Source: VFKU01 sp964620045
Lineage (GTDB): Bacteria; Hydrogenedentota; Hydrogenedentia; Hydrogenedentales; GCA-2746185
Length of the DNA: 64,000 nt
Reading direction: 5' to 3'
Assembly (NCBI GenBank): GCA_964620045.1
Contig: CAZUJL010000008.1
Coordinates: forward strand, 62,001-126,000
Shown: positions 33,993-42,628 of the stretch, in pieces
Layout of the letters: the number at the start of each line of letters is the position of its first letter
Numbering within the stretch: position 1 is the stretch's first letter
Position numbers and translations under genes: made by a program
The notes under the pieces: generated by a model
Database searches by the model: none
What the model saw: only the letters and a program-made list of their open reading frames with translations
Told to the model about the DNA's origin: nothing

Positions 33993-34985
33993 GTGAAACG
34001 TCTTGTTGTTCTCAGTCTGCTGGCCTTGGCCGGATGCGCGCCCGCGCGCGACGTGATCGTGGTCTACAGTCCACACGGCCACGACGTCGCCAAGGATTAC
34101 GAAGCGCTGTTCGAGGCCGCGCACCCCGACATCGACTTGCAGTGGCTCGACATGGGCTCGCAAGAGGTCTACAACAAGATCAGCATGGAGAAGAACCGTC
34201 CCGCCTGCGACGTGTGGTGGGGCGCGCCAAGCACGATGTTCATCCAGGCCGCCAAGAACGGTTTGCTCGATGCCTACAAGCCGACCTGGGCCGACAGCGT
34301 CGCCGTGGCCGACCGCGATCCGGCGGATCTGTGGTACGGGATTTACCAGACGCCGATGTCGATGTTTTTCAATTCGCGCAAGTACACGCGTCCCGAAGTG
34401 CCGCAGACCTGGGACGAACTGCTCGATCCGAAATGGACCGGCAAGATCACGATTCGCAAACCGCCCGCATCCGGCACGATGCGCACCTTCATCGGCGCGA
34501 TGATCCTGCGCGCGGAAAACGAAGACGCCGGCATTGCGTGGCTCAAGAAGCTGCACGCGCAGACGAAGAGCTATCCCGAATCGCCGCAGTTGCTGTTCGA
34601 CAACATCAAGCGCAGCGAAGAATTGATCACCGTATGGATCATGCCGGACGCCGTGCTCGAGCGCGAGCGCAACGGCAGCCCCTTCGATTTTCATGTGCCC
34701 AAGCCCACACCCGTGCTCACCGAGGCGATTGCGATCGTAAAAGGCGCGCCACACCGCAAGAACGCCGAATTGTTCTATGAATTCGTGACCAGTGCGGACG
34801 CGCTAGTGCATCAGGCGCAGGCGTACTCAAAGATTCCCGTGCGCAAGGACATCGAGCCGGCGCGCCTGCCCGCGTGGATGGCACAGGAAACCATTGAGCC
34901 GATGGCCATAGACTGGGCGTCGTTCGCCGAAAAAGAGACGAAGTGGATGGAGCGCTGGGAAAAAGAGGTCTACAGCGCGAAATGA
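33993..34985 (+). CDS. ABC transporter substrate-binding lipoprotein (iron/thiamine/putrescine type)
   Basis: A GTG start gives 330 residues with a lipoprotein signal (LLALAGC, Cys15). The mature part has the periplasmic binding protein type 2 fold of the Fe(3+)/AfuA-like group: IVVYSPHGHDVAKDYEALFEA region, then CDVWWGAPSTMF, LDPKWTGKITIRKP and SGTMRTFIGAM. The ligand is not clear; Fe(3+), phosphonate or thiamine-like binders share this layout. It is coupled to the ATPase gene by an ATGA overlap. No permease gene is adjacent, so the importer is incomplete as seen here. Confidence 0.9.
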   Translation: MKRLVVLSLLALAGCAPARDVIVVYSPHGHDVAKDYEALFEAAHPDIDLQWLDMGSQEVYNKISMEKNRPACDVWWGAPSTMFIQAAKNGLLDAYKPTWADSVAVADRDPADLWYGIYQTPMSMFFNSRKYTRPEVPQTWDELLDPKWTGKITIRKPPASGTMRTFIGAMILRAENEDAGIAWLKKLHAQTKSYPESPQLLFDNIKRSEELITVWIMPDAVLERERNGSPFDFHVPKPTPVLTEAIAIVKGAPHRKNAELFYEFVTSADALVHQAQAYSKIPVRKDIEPARLPAWMAQETIEPMAIDWASFAEKETKWMERWEKEVYSAK

Positions 34986-35713
34986 GTTCCGTTCGGCTCG
35001 AGCACGTGTCGAAGGTTTACGGCGCCGGCGGCGGCGTGCGCGATTTCTCGGTCGAAATTGCCGACGGCGAGTTCTTCGCGTTTCTCGGACAGAGTGGCTG
35101 CGGCAAAACGACCACACTGCGCGTGGTGGCCGGGCTCGAGCAACCCGACAGCGGCCGCGTGTATTTCGACGGCCGCGATGTGACGGATCTCCCGCCGGAA
35201 AAGCGTGATGCCGCGATGGTGTTTCAGAACTACGCGCTGTTCTCGCACCTGAGCGTGGGGGAGAACGTGGCCTTCGGTCTGAAGGCGCGCAAGGTTGGCC
35301 GCGAAGAAACCGCGTTCCGCGTCGGCGAGGCGCTGGAGATGGTGCAGCTCGGCGGCTATGCCAAGCGCGCGGTCACCGAGCTTAGCGGCGGACAGCAACA
35401 GCGCGTCGCGCTTGCCCGCGCGATCGCCGTCCAGCCGAAAATTCTGCTGCTTGATGAACCGCTGAGCAATCTCGATGCGGAGCTGCGCTATGCGACACGG
35501 CGCCAACTCGCCGAGTTGCAGCAGCGTCTCAAAATTACTGCGATTTACGTCACGCATGATCAGGAAGAGGCGCTGGAACTCGCGCACCGCATCGCGATCA
35601 TGCGCAGCGGCGTCGTGGAGCAAATTGGCACGCCCGACGACGTGCTGGACCGGCCCGCCACGCCCTTTATCGAAAGCTTCCTGGAGCGGCAACGGCGCCT
35701 GATGCGTAAATAG
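34982..35713 (+). CDS. ABC importer ATPase (spermidine/iron class)
   Basis: This protein, from the ATG at 34982, has 243 residues with Walker A GQSGCGKTT (36-44), Q-loop MVFQNYALF, signature LSGGQQQR, Walker B ILLLDEP and the H-loop VTHDQEEA. It belongs to the PotA/FbpC/UgpC-like class, but lacks the roughly 100-residue C-terminal TOBE domain usual there. It overlaps the binding-protein gene by 4 bases. A membrane partner is expected but none is encoded between 33.9 and 35.8 kb, so it may be elsewhere in the genome. Confidence 0.93.
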   Translation: MSSVRLEHVSKVYGAGGGVRDFSVEIADGEFFAFLGQSGCGKTTTLRVVAGLEQPDSGRVYFDGRDVTDLPPEKRDAAMVFQNYALFSHLSVGENVAFGLKARKVGREETAFRVGEALEMVQLGGYAKRAVTELSGGQQQRVALARAIAVQPKILLLDEPLSNLDAELRYATRRQLAELQQRLKITAIYVTHDQEEALELAHRIAIMRSGVVEQIGTPDDVLDRPATPFIESFLERQRRLMRK

Positions 35714-35734
35714 CGCCTCCGCAATTCCGCAGAA

Positions 35735-35764
35735 TTCGCCAAAATCCCGCCGATCTGGTAATAT
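35735..35764 (+). promoter_or_regulatory. candidate promoter of the HD-GYP gene
   Basis: TAATAT (35759-35764) is a good -10 with TTCGCC (35735-35740) as a weak -35, spacer 18. It lies 40 bases before the GTG at 35804. Confidence 0.35.
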
Positions 35765-35803
35765 TTATTGGTCTTTTGCGCCTCAAACGTTCGGGGGAAC
35801 GGG

Positions 35804-36811
35804 GTGGCTACCAGCATCGCACAACAATTCGTCGCGGCCGTCCAGGCCAAGCACGAATACATTCCAATTCACATTTCGTCGCTCCGCGTCGATTCGGTGA
35901 CTGGCTTCGATCTGTACCTGCAGGTCCGCCCCGACGAACCCGTGGTGCTCTACGCCGAACGCAACACACCCTTTGGCGAAAAAAGCCGCCGGCGCCTGCT
36001 CGACAACCGCGTCGAATACCTGTTCATCAGCAGCACGCAACAGGCGCCCTATCGCCGGTATCTGGAAAGCCACCTGCCCGCGATCCTGCTCGATCCATCC
36101 ATTGAGACAGAAGCGAAGAGTGAAATCCTGTACGCCTCCGCGCACGGACTCATGCACGAGTTGTACGAGAACCCGGAACTGGAGAACAGCCTCGGGCGCA
36201 GCCGCGATCTGGTGCGCAACACCGTGCAGTTCATGTTCGGCCAGCGCCGCGCGCTGCGACATCTGATCGAGACCGCGTCGTCGGATTACCAGTTGTACAC
36301 GCACGCGGTAAACGGGTTTGTGCTTGGCACAGGGCTCGCCCTGCGCGCGGGCATCGGCACGCCCAAAGAGCTCGGCGCCTTCGGCACGGGCGCGCTGCTG
36401 CGCGACATTGGAATGTCGCAAGTCCCGATTTCGATTCGCGAGAACGCATCCAAGCTGACCGTGAGCCAGTTCGATCTGCTCAAGCGGCACACGGAGATCG
36501 GCGAGGAGATGGTGGTCGCGCTCGGCGAGACGAACCGGTTAACGCTCGATCTCGTTCGGCATCATCACGAGAAACTCGACGGTACCGGCTACCCCGATCG
36601 CCTTGAGGGTAACGCGATCCAGCCGTTGGTGCGCGCGCTGACCATTGCGGATACGTTTGACGCACTCACCACGAGGCGCTTTCACCAGAAGCCCATGTCC
36701 ACATATGACGCTCTGCGCATGATGCGTTCGCGGATGATGAGCGAATTGGACGCGCACCTGCTCGAAATTTTTGTGCGAATGATGGGCAACCCGGACAACC
36801 CGAAACCCTGA
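35804..36811 (+). CDS. HD-GYP domain protein with degenerate HD motif
   Basis: A GTG with GGGGGAAC upstream gives 335 residues. The N-terminal ~140 residues are an uncharacterised domain (YIPIHISSLRVDS). The C-terminal HD-GYP domain has His167 (THAVNGF), the GYP motif HHHEKLDGTGYP (253-264) and the downstream IADTFDALTTRR. HD-GYP enzymes degrade cyclic di-GMP. The central HD pair reads Arg200-Asp201 (LLRDIGMS) where LLHDIGK is expected, a one-base change (CGC for CAC). Loss of this metal ligand should impair catalysis, so it may act as a sensor. It converges with deoC, 9 bases apart. Confidence 0.88.
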   Translation: MATSIAQQFVAAVQAKHEYIPIHISSLRVDSVTGFDLYLQVRPDEPVVLYAERNTPFGEKSRRRLLDNRVEYLFISSTQQAPYRRYLESHLPAILLDPSIETEAKSEILYASAHGLMHELYENPELENSLGRSRDLVRNTVQFMFGQRRALRHLIETASSDYQLYTHAVNGFVLGTGLALRAGIGTPKELGAFGTGALLRDIGMSQVPISIRENASKLTVSQFDLLKRHTEIGEEMVVALGETNRLTLDLVRHHHEKLDGTGYPDRLEGNAIQPLVRALTIADTFDALTTRRFHQKPMSTYDALRMMRSRMMSELDAHLLEIFVRMMGNPDNPKP

Positions 36812-36820
36812 GCGCGCGCG

Positions 36821-37504
36821 TTACTCCGCGCAGCCGGCGAGAATGTCGACAGCGGAACTTGTGCCCAGGCGTGACGCACCCGCATCGATCATCGCGCGCG
36901 CATCGCGGAACGAACGAATGCCGCCCGCCGCTTTCACGCCGAGCCGATCGCCGACCGCGTCACGCATGAGGCGCACATCGCCGAGCGTGGCACCCGTGGG
37001 TGCAAAGCCAGTGGATGTTTTTACAAACGCCGCGCCATTCTCCTCGGCCAGACGACAGACGATCAGTTTCTCGTCCTGCGAGAGGTACGCGGTTTCCAGA
37101 ATCACTTTGACCGGCACTTCGCCGGCGGCACGTGTGATGGCGCGAATCTCCTTGGCGATATAGTCGTGCGCGCCGGACTTCAGCGCCCCGATGTTGATCA
37201 CCATGTCGATCTCGCGCGCGCCGTTTCGAATCGCTTCTTCCGTTTCAGCGACCTTGATGACGGCCGTGTTCGCGCCCAACGGGAATCCGATCGTCGCATT
37301 CACGAAGACTTCGCTCTCCGCGAGGCGCTTGACGCAATACGCCACCCAGACGGAATTCACGGTGACCGCCAGCAACCCCAGCCGGACGGCTTCGTCGCAC
37401 AGTTCGGCGATGTCCACTTGCGTGGCATAAGCCTTGACCTGGGTATGGTCGATCATGGCGGCTAAGGAAGCGCGGGTGAGTGTGGGCGGAATGGTTGTTT
37501 GCAC
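36821..37504 (-). CDS. deoC: deoxyribose-phosphate aldolase
   Basis: DeoC splits 2-deoxyribose 5-phosphate to glyceraldehyde 3-phosphate and acetaldehyde in nucleoside breakdown. A GTG at 37504 gives 227 residues, a normal length; a TTG further up at 37588 adds residues not typical of the family. IDHTQVKAYAT, IGFPLGA, the VILETAYL strand, the Schiff-base Lys162 in FVKTSTGF and Lys191 in GVKAAGGI are all present. No clear ribosome site is visible before the GTG. The gene shares its upstream gap with the divergent metalloprotease gene. Confidence 0.95.
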   Translation of the reverse strand: MQTTIPPTLTRASLAAMIDHTQVKAYATQVDIAELCDEAVRLGLLAVTVNSVWVAYCVKRLAESEVFVNATIGFPLGANTAVIKVAETEEAIRNGAREIDMVINIGALKSGAHDYIAKEIRAITRAAGEVPVKVILETAYLSQDEKLIVCRLAEENGAAFVKTSTGFAPTGATLGDVRLMRDAVGDRLGVKAAGGIRSFRDARAMIDAGASRLGTSSAVDILAGCAE

Positions 37505-37635
37505 AGTTCTGGTTTTTCGACCTTTTGTGACGAAACTATTCCCTGTCAACAGTGCATCCGTCAAGTTTTTTTCGTGAAGGCTCCTCAATTTGAGATCGAG
37601 ATGCCGATTAAACGGGGAATGCAGGCAAAAAAGGA

Positions 37636-37664
37636 TTGACAGAAGCCAAAGCCTGCGCTAGTTT
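37636..37664 (+). promoter_or_regulatory. candidate promoter of the metalloprotease gene
   Basis: A perfect TTGACA (37636-37641) is followed after 17 bases by TAGTTT (37659-37664), a poor -10. The predicted leader is about 75 bases and contains TTTGGAGTGCGGCG (37688-37701), which resembles the end of the repeat at 32.9 kb. Confidence 0.4.
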
Positions 37665-37745
37665 CTGCCTATGTCGTTTTAGTCGCATTTGGAGTGCGGC
37701 GCGGCGTCCTCATTATTGACCGACCTTGGGAAGGGAGAACGTGAG

Positions 37746-39071
37746 ATGCAACGTGGAACAACGCGACAAAGAGTGGCTGGGGTGGCAGCCGGCGCGCTGC
37801 TGGCCTGCGGCACGATGGCCGCGGCCGACCAGATCACGTACTACGAACCGCACACCGGGTATACCGAGACCTTTGATTCGAGCTCCCCGGGCCGGTTTGC
37901 GAATGCGAGCGCCGTAACGTCTGTGGTGAAATCCAAGAAACGCGGCGGCGGCATCACGTGGAACGTGACCTACGCCGATGTGACGGGCAATAACAATATC
38001 GGGTTCGACGATCCCACGGAAGGCGCGGATCGCCAGGCTACGTTTGAAGCGGTGTTGGTCTATGTCGATTCCATCTTGAACGAATCCCCGGCGACCGCGA
38101 TCGATGTTCAGGTGAATGCCTCGCAGACGGATGCCTCTGGGTTCCTTGCATCCTGCGGCACTTTCTTCAGCAACACGCCGGGTTTCACCAACGGTGCCGC
38201 GTTTCAGCACATCACCACCGGCGTCGATCCCTTCGGCGGCACGCCGGACATCTCGGCCACCTTCGACTTCGGGTATCCGTGGAACAGCGAACTCGATGCG
38301 GTGGGCGGCGGTGAATTCGACCTTGCGACGGTTACGCTGCACGAAATGACACACGGCCTCGGCTTCCTGTCGCTGTGTTCTGCGAGCGGCACCAGCCAGA
38401 TTTCGGGCGGCGATCCCGGCACCTTCGGCACCATGGCGCAGTCCATGGAGACCGATGACGGCGGCCCCATCAATACCGGCACCACGACGCCGTTGTTTGC
38501 CACCGGCGGTAATTTCATCGGCAATGCCTCCGATCTGATTGGCAACGCGGTGGTGTTCACGGGAGCGGAAACGGTTGCGATCTACGGCGGCCATCCGACC
38601 ATTTATTCGGAAAGCCCCTTCGCTTCTGGAACAAGCATGGCGCACTGGGGCGACGATCTGTTCGGCCTTGCGGTGATGCCGGGCTCGGTGTCGAACGGTG
38701 TGGAATTCCGCGAATACGCCGACTTCGAATTCGGCGCACTGCGCGACATTGGGTATGCGAACGCCGTTGAGCCCGGACCGCCGACGCCGCCGGATTCGGA
38801 CAGCGACTTGCTTGATGACAGTGTCGAAACCGACACCGGTACCTACGTGAGCCCGACCGATACCGGCACGGACCCGAACGACGCCGACTCGGACGACGAT
38901 GGGTATATCGACGGTTTGGAAGTTGATCTCGGCACGGATCCGAACGATCCCTTTGACTTCCCGATCGGTCTGCCGATGCACATCACGATGTGGCTGACGG
39001 CCGCCCTGGGCGCCGCTGGCGCGACGCTGTTCGTGGTGCGCAAGCGGAAACTCGCGCGCGTGCAGCAGTAA
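37746..39071 (+). CDS. secreted zinc metalloprotease with TSP3-like repeats and a C-terminal sorting-like tail
   Basis: An ATG at 37746 gives 441 residues. A signal peptide (AGVAAGALLACGTMAAA) precedes a catalytic domain with the zinc helix HEMTHGLGF (His199, Glu200, His203). Toward the end (about 350-407) are acidic calcium-binding stretches in thrombospondin type 3 style: DSDSDLLDD, DPNDADSDDDGYIDG and GTDPNDP. The last 30 residues are a hydrophobic helix followed by RKRKLARVQQ, the design of CTERM-type surface sorting tails, although no exact PEP or IPTL motif is present. It is likely exported and anchored at the surface. A strong hairpin follows the stop. Confidence 0.85.
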   Translation: MQRGTTRQRVAGVAAGALLACGTMAAADQITYYEPHTGYTETFDSSSPGRFANASAVTSVVKSKKRGGGITWNVTYADVTGNNNIGFDDPTEGADRQATFEAVLVYVDSILNESPATAIDVQVNASQTDASGFLASCGTFFSNTPGFTNGAAFQHITTGVDPFGGTPDISATFDFGYPWNSELDAVGGGEFDLATVTLHEMTHGLGFLSLCSASGTSQISGGDPGTFGTMAQSMETDDGGPINTGTTTPLFATGGNFIGNASDLIGNAVVFTGAETVAIYGGHPTIYSESPFASGTSMAHWGDDLFGLAVMPGSVSNGVEFREYADFEFGALRDIGYANAVEPGPPTPPDSDSDLLDDSVETDTGTYVSPTDTGTDPNDADSDDDGYIDGLEVDLGTDPNDPFDFPIGLPMHITMWLTAALGAAGATLFVVRKRKLARVQQ

Positions 39072-39097
39072 CTCAAAAACGTTCCTGATAAACTATA

Positions 39098-39129
39098 CGG
39101 GCGGGGCCCCTCAGCAGGGGCTCCGCCCG
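39098..39129 (+). terminator. strong GC hairpin after the metalloprotease gene
   Basis: CGGGCGGGGCCCCT (39098-39111) pairs with AGGGGCTCCGCCCG (39116-39129) over 14 positions with one G-T pair and a CAGC loop. It begins 26 bases after the stop. The trailing GATGTGTTTG is only weakly T-rich, but the stem is the strongest in the window. Confidence 0.65.
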
Positions 39130-39157
39130 ATGTGTTTGTATCCCGCAAAGGTGCGTT

Positions 39158-40177
39158 GTGCGACAAATTACAGTGGTCATGATCGCGTGGTGGGTGGCGC
39201 TGTGCGCGTGGGCTGAACCGTCCGCGCCGCTGGTCCGCACGCACCCGGCCATGGCCACCACCTTTGAGATCAGGGTCTATCCGCGCGAGGGTGAAGACCC
39301 CGCACGCCTGATCGGCCTCATCGACGAAATTTTCGCCGACATCGACGCGCTGGAGGCCGTGATCAGCGAGTGGAAGCCCGACAGCCAGACAAGCTACGTG
39401 AACAACCATGCCGCCGAGGGGCCGGTGAAGGTCCCGGTGGATCTGATGGAGCTGCTCGTCGTCTCGCGCACGTGCTACGAGCGTACCGGCGGAGTTTTCG
39501 ACGTGACCGTCGGGCCGCTGTCGCAACTCTATGGTTTCTACAAAAAGCAGGGGCACCAACCCACGCCGGAAGAACTCCACGAAGCCCTAGGCCGCGTCGG
39601 TATGGATAAAGTGACGCTCGATCCGCAGGCGCACACGGTGCAGTTCCAAAAGGCCGGAATGCGCTTCGATTTCGGTGGAATCGGCAAAGGATTCGCCATT
39701 GACCGCGCAGCCGCAAAACTCCGTGCGCGGGGTGTGAAAAATGCACTGCTAAGTGCTGGAACCAGCAGCATTTACGCGCTGGGCACCCCGCCCGACGAAC
39801 CCGGTTGGAAAGTCCATATTCGGCACCCCTATAATGAGGGGGAGAAATTGGTTACCGTGACGCTCCGGGATGAGTCGATGTCGACCTCCGGATGCTACGG
39901 CAACCTGCCTGTCGTCGATGGCGTGCGGATCTGCAACCTGTTCGACCCGCGGACTGGGCAGGCGCAACACGGAATCGTCAGCGCATCGGCCATTGCCCCA
40001 ACGGCGACGGAAACCGAAGCGCTGGGTAAGGCATTCTTGATACTGGGCGTGGAGGGCGCGCGCGCGTTTTGCGCGCGCAACCCCGGGGTGCGCGGAATTC
40101 TCGTGCCCGAATCGCCCGGACCGGCAATGCAAGTAGAGCTAATTGGGCCGCAGGATGACCCGCGAGCCGAGGAGTAG
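39158..40177 (+). CDS. apbE: FAD:protein FMN transferase (ApbE family)
   Basis: ApbE attaches FMN through a phosphodiester bond to Thr/Ser of target proteins such as Nqr and Rnf subunits. The GTG start gives 339 residues with a signal peptide (ITVVMIAWWVALCAWA), fitting its periplasmic site. MATTFEIRVY, GVFDVTVGPL, DFGGIGKGFAID and the metal region STSG..., DPRTGQ are present. No target flavoprotein is encoded nearby. The Gfo/Idh/MocA gene begins 3 bases after the stop. Confidence 0.93.
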   Translation: MRQITVVMIAWWVALCAWAEPSAPLVRTHPAMATTFEIRVYPREGEDPARLIGLIDEIFADIDALEAVISEWKPDSQTSYVNNHAAEGPVKVPVDLMELLVVSRTCYERTGGVFDVTVGPLSQLYGFYKKQGHQPTPEELHEALGRVGMDKVTLDPQAHTVQFQKAGMRFDFGGIGKGFAIDRAAAKLRARGVKNALLSAGTSSIYALGTPPDEPGWKVHIRHPYNEGEKLVTVTLRDESMSTSGCYGNLPVVDGVRICNLFDPRTGQAQHGIVSASAIAPTATETEALGKAFLILGVEGARAFCARNPGVRGILVPESPGPAMQVELIGPQDDPRAEE

Positions 40178-40180
40178 ATC

Positions 40181-41677
40181 ATGAACCGTAGGCAATTTCT
40201 GAAAACGGCAGGCATCGGCGCGGGCGTGGCGCTGGCGGCGAACAAGGTGCGTTCCGTGCACGCGGCCACCGATAAGATCCGCGTGGGCTGCATCGGCACC
40301 GGCGGCCAGGGCGGATTCCACCTGCGCACGGGTCTCGCGGGTGCTAAGAACATCGACGTCGTCGCCGTGTGCGACGTGTACGGCCTGCACCAGGAAGCCG
40401 GCTGGAAGTTGGCCGGTGGCGAAACGCGCACCGTCAATAAATATTTCGATTACCGCGAGATGCTCGACAAGGAGCAACTCGACGCGGTGGTCATCGCGAC
40501 GCCGCTGGCGACGCACTATCAGATCACGATGGACTCGCTCGATGCGGGCAAGTATGTGTTCTGCCAGAAGACGCTGACCTACACCATCGACGACTCGCGC
40601 AAGATCGTGGAGAAGTGCCACGAGACCGGCAAGTTCTGTCAGGTCGGTCACCAGCGCCGCTACAACCCGAAGTACAACAAAGCCATGTGGCTCCAGCGCG
40701 AGAAGGGCCTCATGGGCCGCATCAACCACGTGACCATGCAGTGGCACCGCAACAACCCGTGGCGCCGCTTCGTGGATACCAGCCAAATTCTTTCGCCGGA
40801 AGAACAGAAGTACATCACCGACATCGAGAAGCACCTGAACTGGCGCCTGTACACGGCGACGTCGGGCGGCATCATGACCGAACTGACGACGCACCAGGTG
40901 GACGTGGCCAACTGGTTCATGGGCACGCCGCCGTCCCGCGTGTACGGCTCGGGAGGCCTCGACTACTGGCGCGACGGCCGCGAGATCGAAGACAACATCG
41001 CGCTCGTGTACGAGTACGACATTAAGCCGGACAATCCAATGTTCGGCATGATCGTGCCGCGTCATCCGTTCATGAACAAGCGCCAGATGAACCAGGCGTA
41101 CACCGTGCGCGCGACGTTCACCAGCACGACGGCGACCGGAAAGCGCGGCGCGTCGGAGCTGTACCAGGGCGATAAGGCGGCCGTGGAGTTGACCGAAGAA
41201 GACGGTTGCTTCATCTTCGGCGAGCCGGCCTACAACGCCGACATTGATCAGATGGCAAAGTTTACCGCGCAGACGGCGGGCGAAGCAGCCGCGGCCGTCA
41301 CCGCGGGCAAGTCGCGCGAGCTGCCGGTCGATGCCTTCAAGAACGGCTACCCGATCGAGTTGTTCAACGACAAGCCGACGGACGTGATTCAGTTCGAGAA
41401 TTTCGGCAAGGACGTCATGAACAACACCCCGCCGAAGGCGAACCAGATGGTCGGTCTGATGACGGCGATCGCGGGCCTCGCGGCGATGGAATCGGTGCGC
41501 GGCGGTGGCAAGGTCGTCGACATCGATCCGAAGTGGTATGCCTTCGACTTCGAAACGCCGGATCCATACCGCTACGAGAACTGGGAAGGTCCGGATACGC
41601 CGGGCGCCGCGGCCCCGAAGAAACCGGAGCCGCAGCAGCAATCGGCTGCGCCCGCGCCGACCGAGTCGGGCGTTTAA
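40181..41677 (+). CDS. Tat-exported Gfo/Idh/MocA oxidoreductase
   Basis: This 498-residue protein begins with a twin-arginine signal (NRRQFLKTAGIGAG). The Rossmann motif VGCIGTGGQGG follows at about residue 35. Members use bound NAD(P) to oxidise or reduce sugars and related compounds; exported versions are numerous in Planctomycetes and Verrucomicrobia. The EKP motif that usually holds the catalytic lysine reads Gln129-Lys130-Thr131 (CQKTLTYT), so the lysine is kept but both flanks differ. A Pro/Gln-rich tail ends the protein. It starts 3 bases after apbE, suggesting one transcript. Confidence 0.92.
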   Translation: MNRRQFLKTAGIGAGVALAANKVRSVHAATDKIRVGCIGTGGQGGFHLRTGLAGAKNIDVVAVCDVYGLHQEAGWKLAGGETRTVNKYFDYREMLDKEQLDAVVIATPLATHYQITMDSLDAGKYVFCQKTLTYTIDDSRKIVEKCHETGKFCQVGHQRRYNPKYNKAMWLQREKGLMGRINHVTMQWHRNNPWRRFVDTSQILSPEEQKYITDIEKHLNWRLYTATSGGIMTELTTHQVDVANWFMGTPPSRVYGSGGLDYWRDGREIEDNIALVYEYDIKPDNPMFGMIVPRHPFMNKRQMNQAYTVRATFTSTTATGKRGASELYQGDKAAVELTEEDGCFIFGEPAYNADIDQMAKFTAQTAGEAAAAVTAGKSRELPVDAFKNGYPIELFNDKPTDVIQFENFGKDVMNNTPPKANQMVGLMTAIAGLAAMESVRGGGKVVDIDPKWYAFDFETPDPYRYENWEGPDTPGAAAPKKPEPQQQSAAPAPTESGV

Positions 41678-41704
41678 TCAATTCTTTGCATACGTGAAGT
41701 TTCT

Positions 41705-41724
41705 CGCGAAGCACGGGCTTCGCG
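41705..41724 (+). terminator. stem-loop between the oxidoreductase and YceI genes
   Basis: CGCGAAGC (41705-41712) and GCTTCGCG (41717-41724) form a perfect 8-base stem with loop ACGG. It lies 27 bases after one stop and 19 bases before the next GTG. Without a T-run it may be an RNA processing or attenuation site instead of a terminator. Confidence 0.4.
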
Positions 41725-41743
41725 TACCTAGAGGGAGTGTCTT

Positions 41744-42436
41744 GTGAATACGATTCGTTTGGGGCGCATTGCGCCGGTGATGTTGGTGGCGTTGGTGATG
41801 GTGGCGGGGGGCTGCAAGGACCCGACTTCGGGGAAGACGGCGGCCAAGGTGAGCGAGGCCATCGATCCCGCTCCGGCTCCGGCCGCGCCTGCACCGGCCG
41901 AAGGCGAACCCGCGGCCACGGCGCCTGCCTCCGGCGCGAAGACCTACAAATTCGGCAGCGACGGCAGCACGCTTGGCTTTGAAGGCTCGAAAGTCACCGG
42001 CACACATGTCGGCGGGTTCACCAAGTTCGACGGCACGGCGAGCGTGACCGGCGGCGATCCGATGACGACGCAGATCAGCATTACGATCGACATGAAGTCG
42101 ACGAAGTCCGACGATCCGGATCTCACGAAGAAACTGATCAGCGCCGATTTCTTCGATGCGGAGAAATTTCCGACCGCGACGTTCACGTCGACCTCGATTG
42201 CGGCCTCGCCGGCCGGCGGCATCTTTGATGTGACCGGCAACCTGGCGCTGCATGGCGTGACGAAGGGGATTACGTTCCCGGCGGAAATCAAGGTTGACGG
42301 CGACACGCTGACGGCGACAGCGGAATTCTCGATCGATCGCAACGACTGGGGTATCAGCTATCCCGGCGCGGCGGACGACCTGATCCGCCCGAACGTGCTG
42401 CTCTATTTCGAAGTAAACGGTTCGGCTGCGCAGTAA
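41744..42436 (+). CDS. YceI-family lipoprotein
   Basis: A GTG start with GAGGGAG upstream gives 230 residues. The lipobox VAGGC places the lipid on Cys24; an Ala/Pro-rich linker to about residue 65 follows. The YceI lipocalin-like barrel is recognisable from KFGSDGSTLGFEGSKV, the DLTKKLISADFFDAEKFPTATF region and LALHGVTKGITFPAE. YceI proteins bind isoprenoid or other lipids in the periplasm. The tRNA-Val gene follows after 55 bases. Confidence 0.92.
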   Translation: MNTIRLGRIAPVMLVALVMVAGGCKDPTSGKTAAKVSEAIDPAPAPAAPAPAEGEPAATAPASGAKTYKFGSDGSTLGFEGSKVTGTHVGGFTKFDGTASVTGGDPMTTQISITIDMKSTKSDDPDLTKKLISADFFDAEKFPTATFTSTSIAASPAGGIFDVTGNLALHGVTKGITFPAEIKVDGDTLTATAEFSIDRNDWGISYPGAADDLIRPNVLLYFEVNGSAAQ

Positions 42437-42491
42437 ATCCGCGCGCCCAATTGATTGCCAGTGCGCATGTTTGTTAGCGTAGTGCGCTTCC

Positions 42492-42568
42492 GGGCGGTTA
42501 GCTCAGCTGGTTAGAGTGCCTGCTTGACATGCAGGAGGTCACAGGTTCGAGCCCTGTACCGCCCACCA
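42492..42568 (+). tRNA. tRNA-Val (anticodon GAC)
   Basis: A complete 77-base cloverleaf: acceptor GGGCGGT (42492-42498) pairs with ACCGCCC (42558-42564), D arm GCTC...GAGT, anticodon stem CCTGC/GCAGG around loop TTGACAT (anticodon GAC), T arm ACAGG TTCGAGC CCTGT, discriminator A and an encoded CCA (42566-42568). A GTTTTT run follows directly. Confidence 0.97.
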
Positions 42569-42628
42569 GTTTTTCCCTCCATCACCCCGCCCTTCGCTAT
42601 AATTGCCCGGACCACGGAGTTCGCGGCA

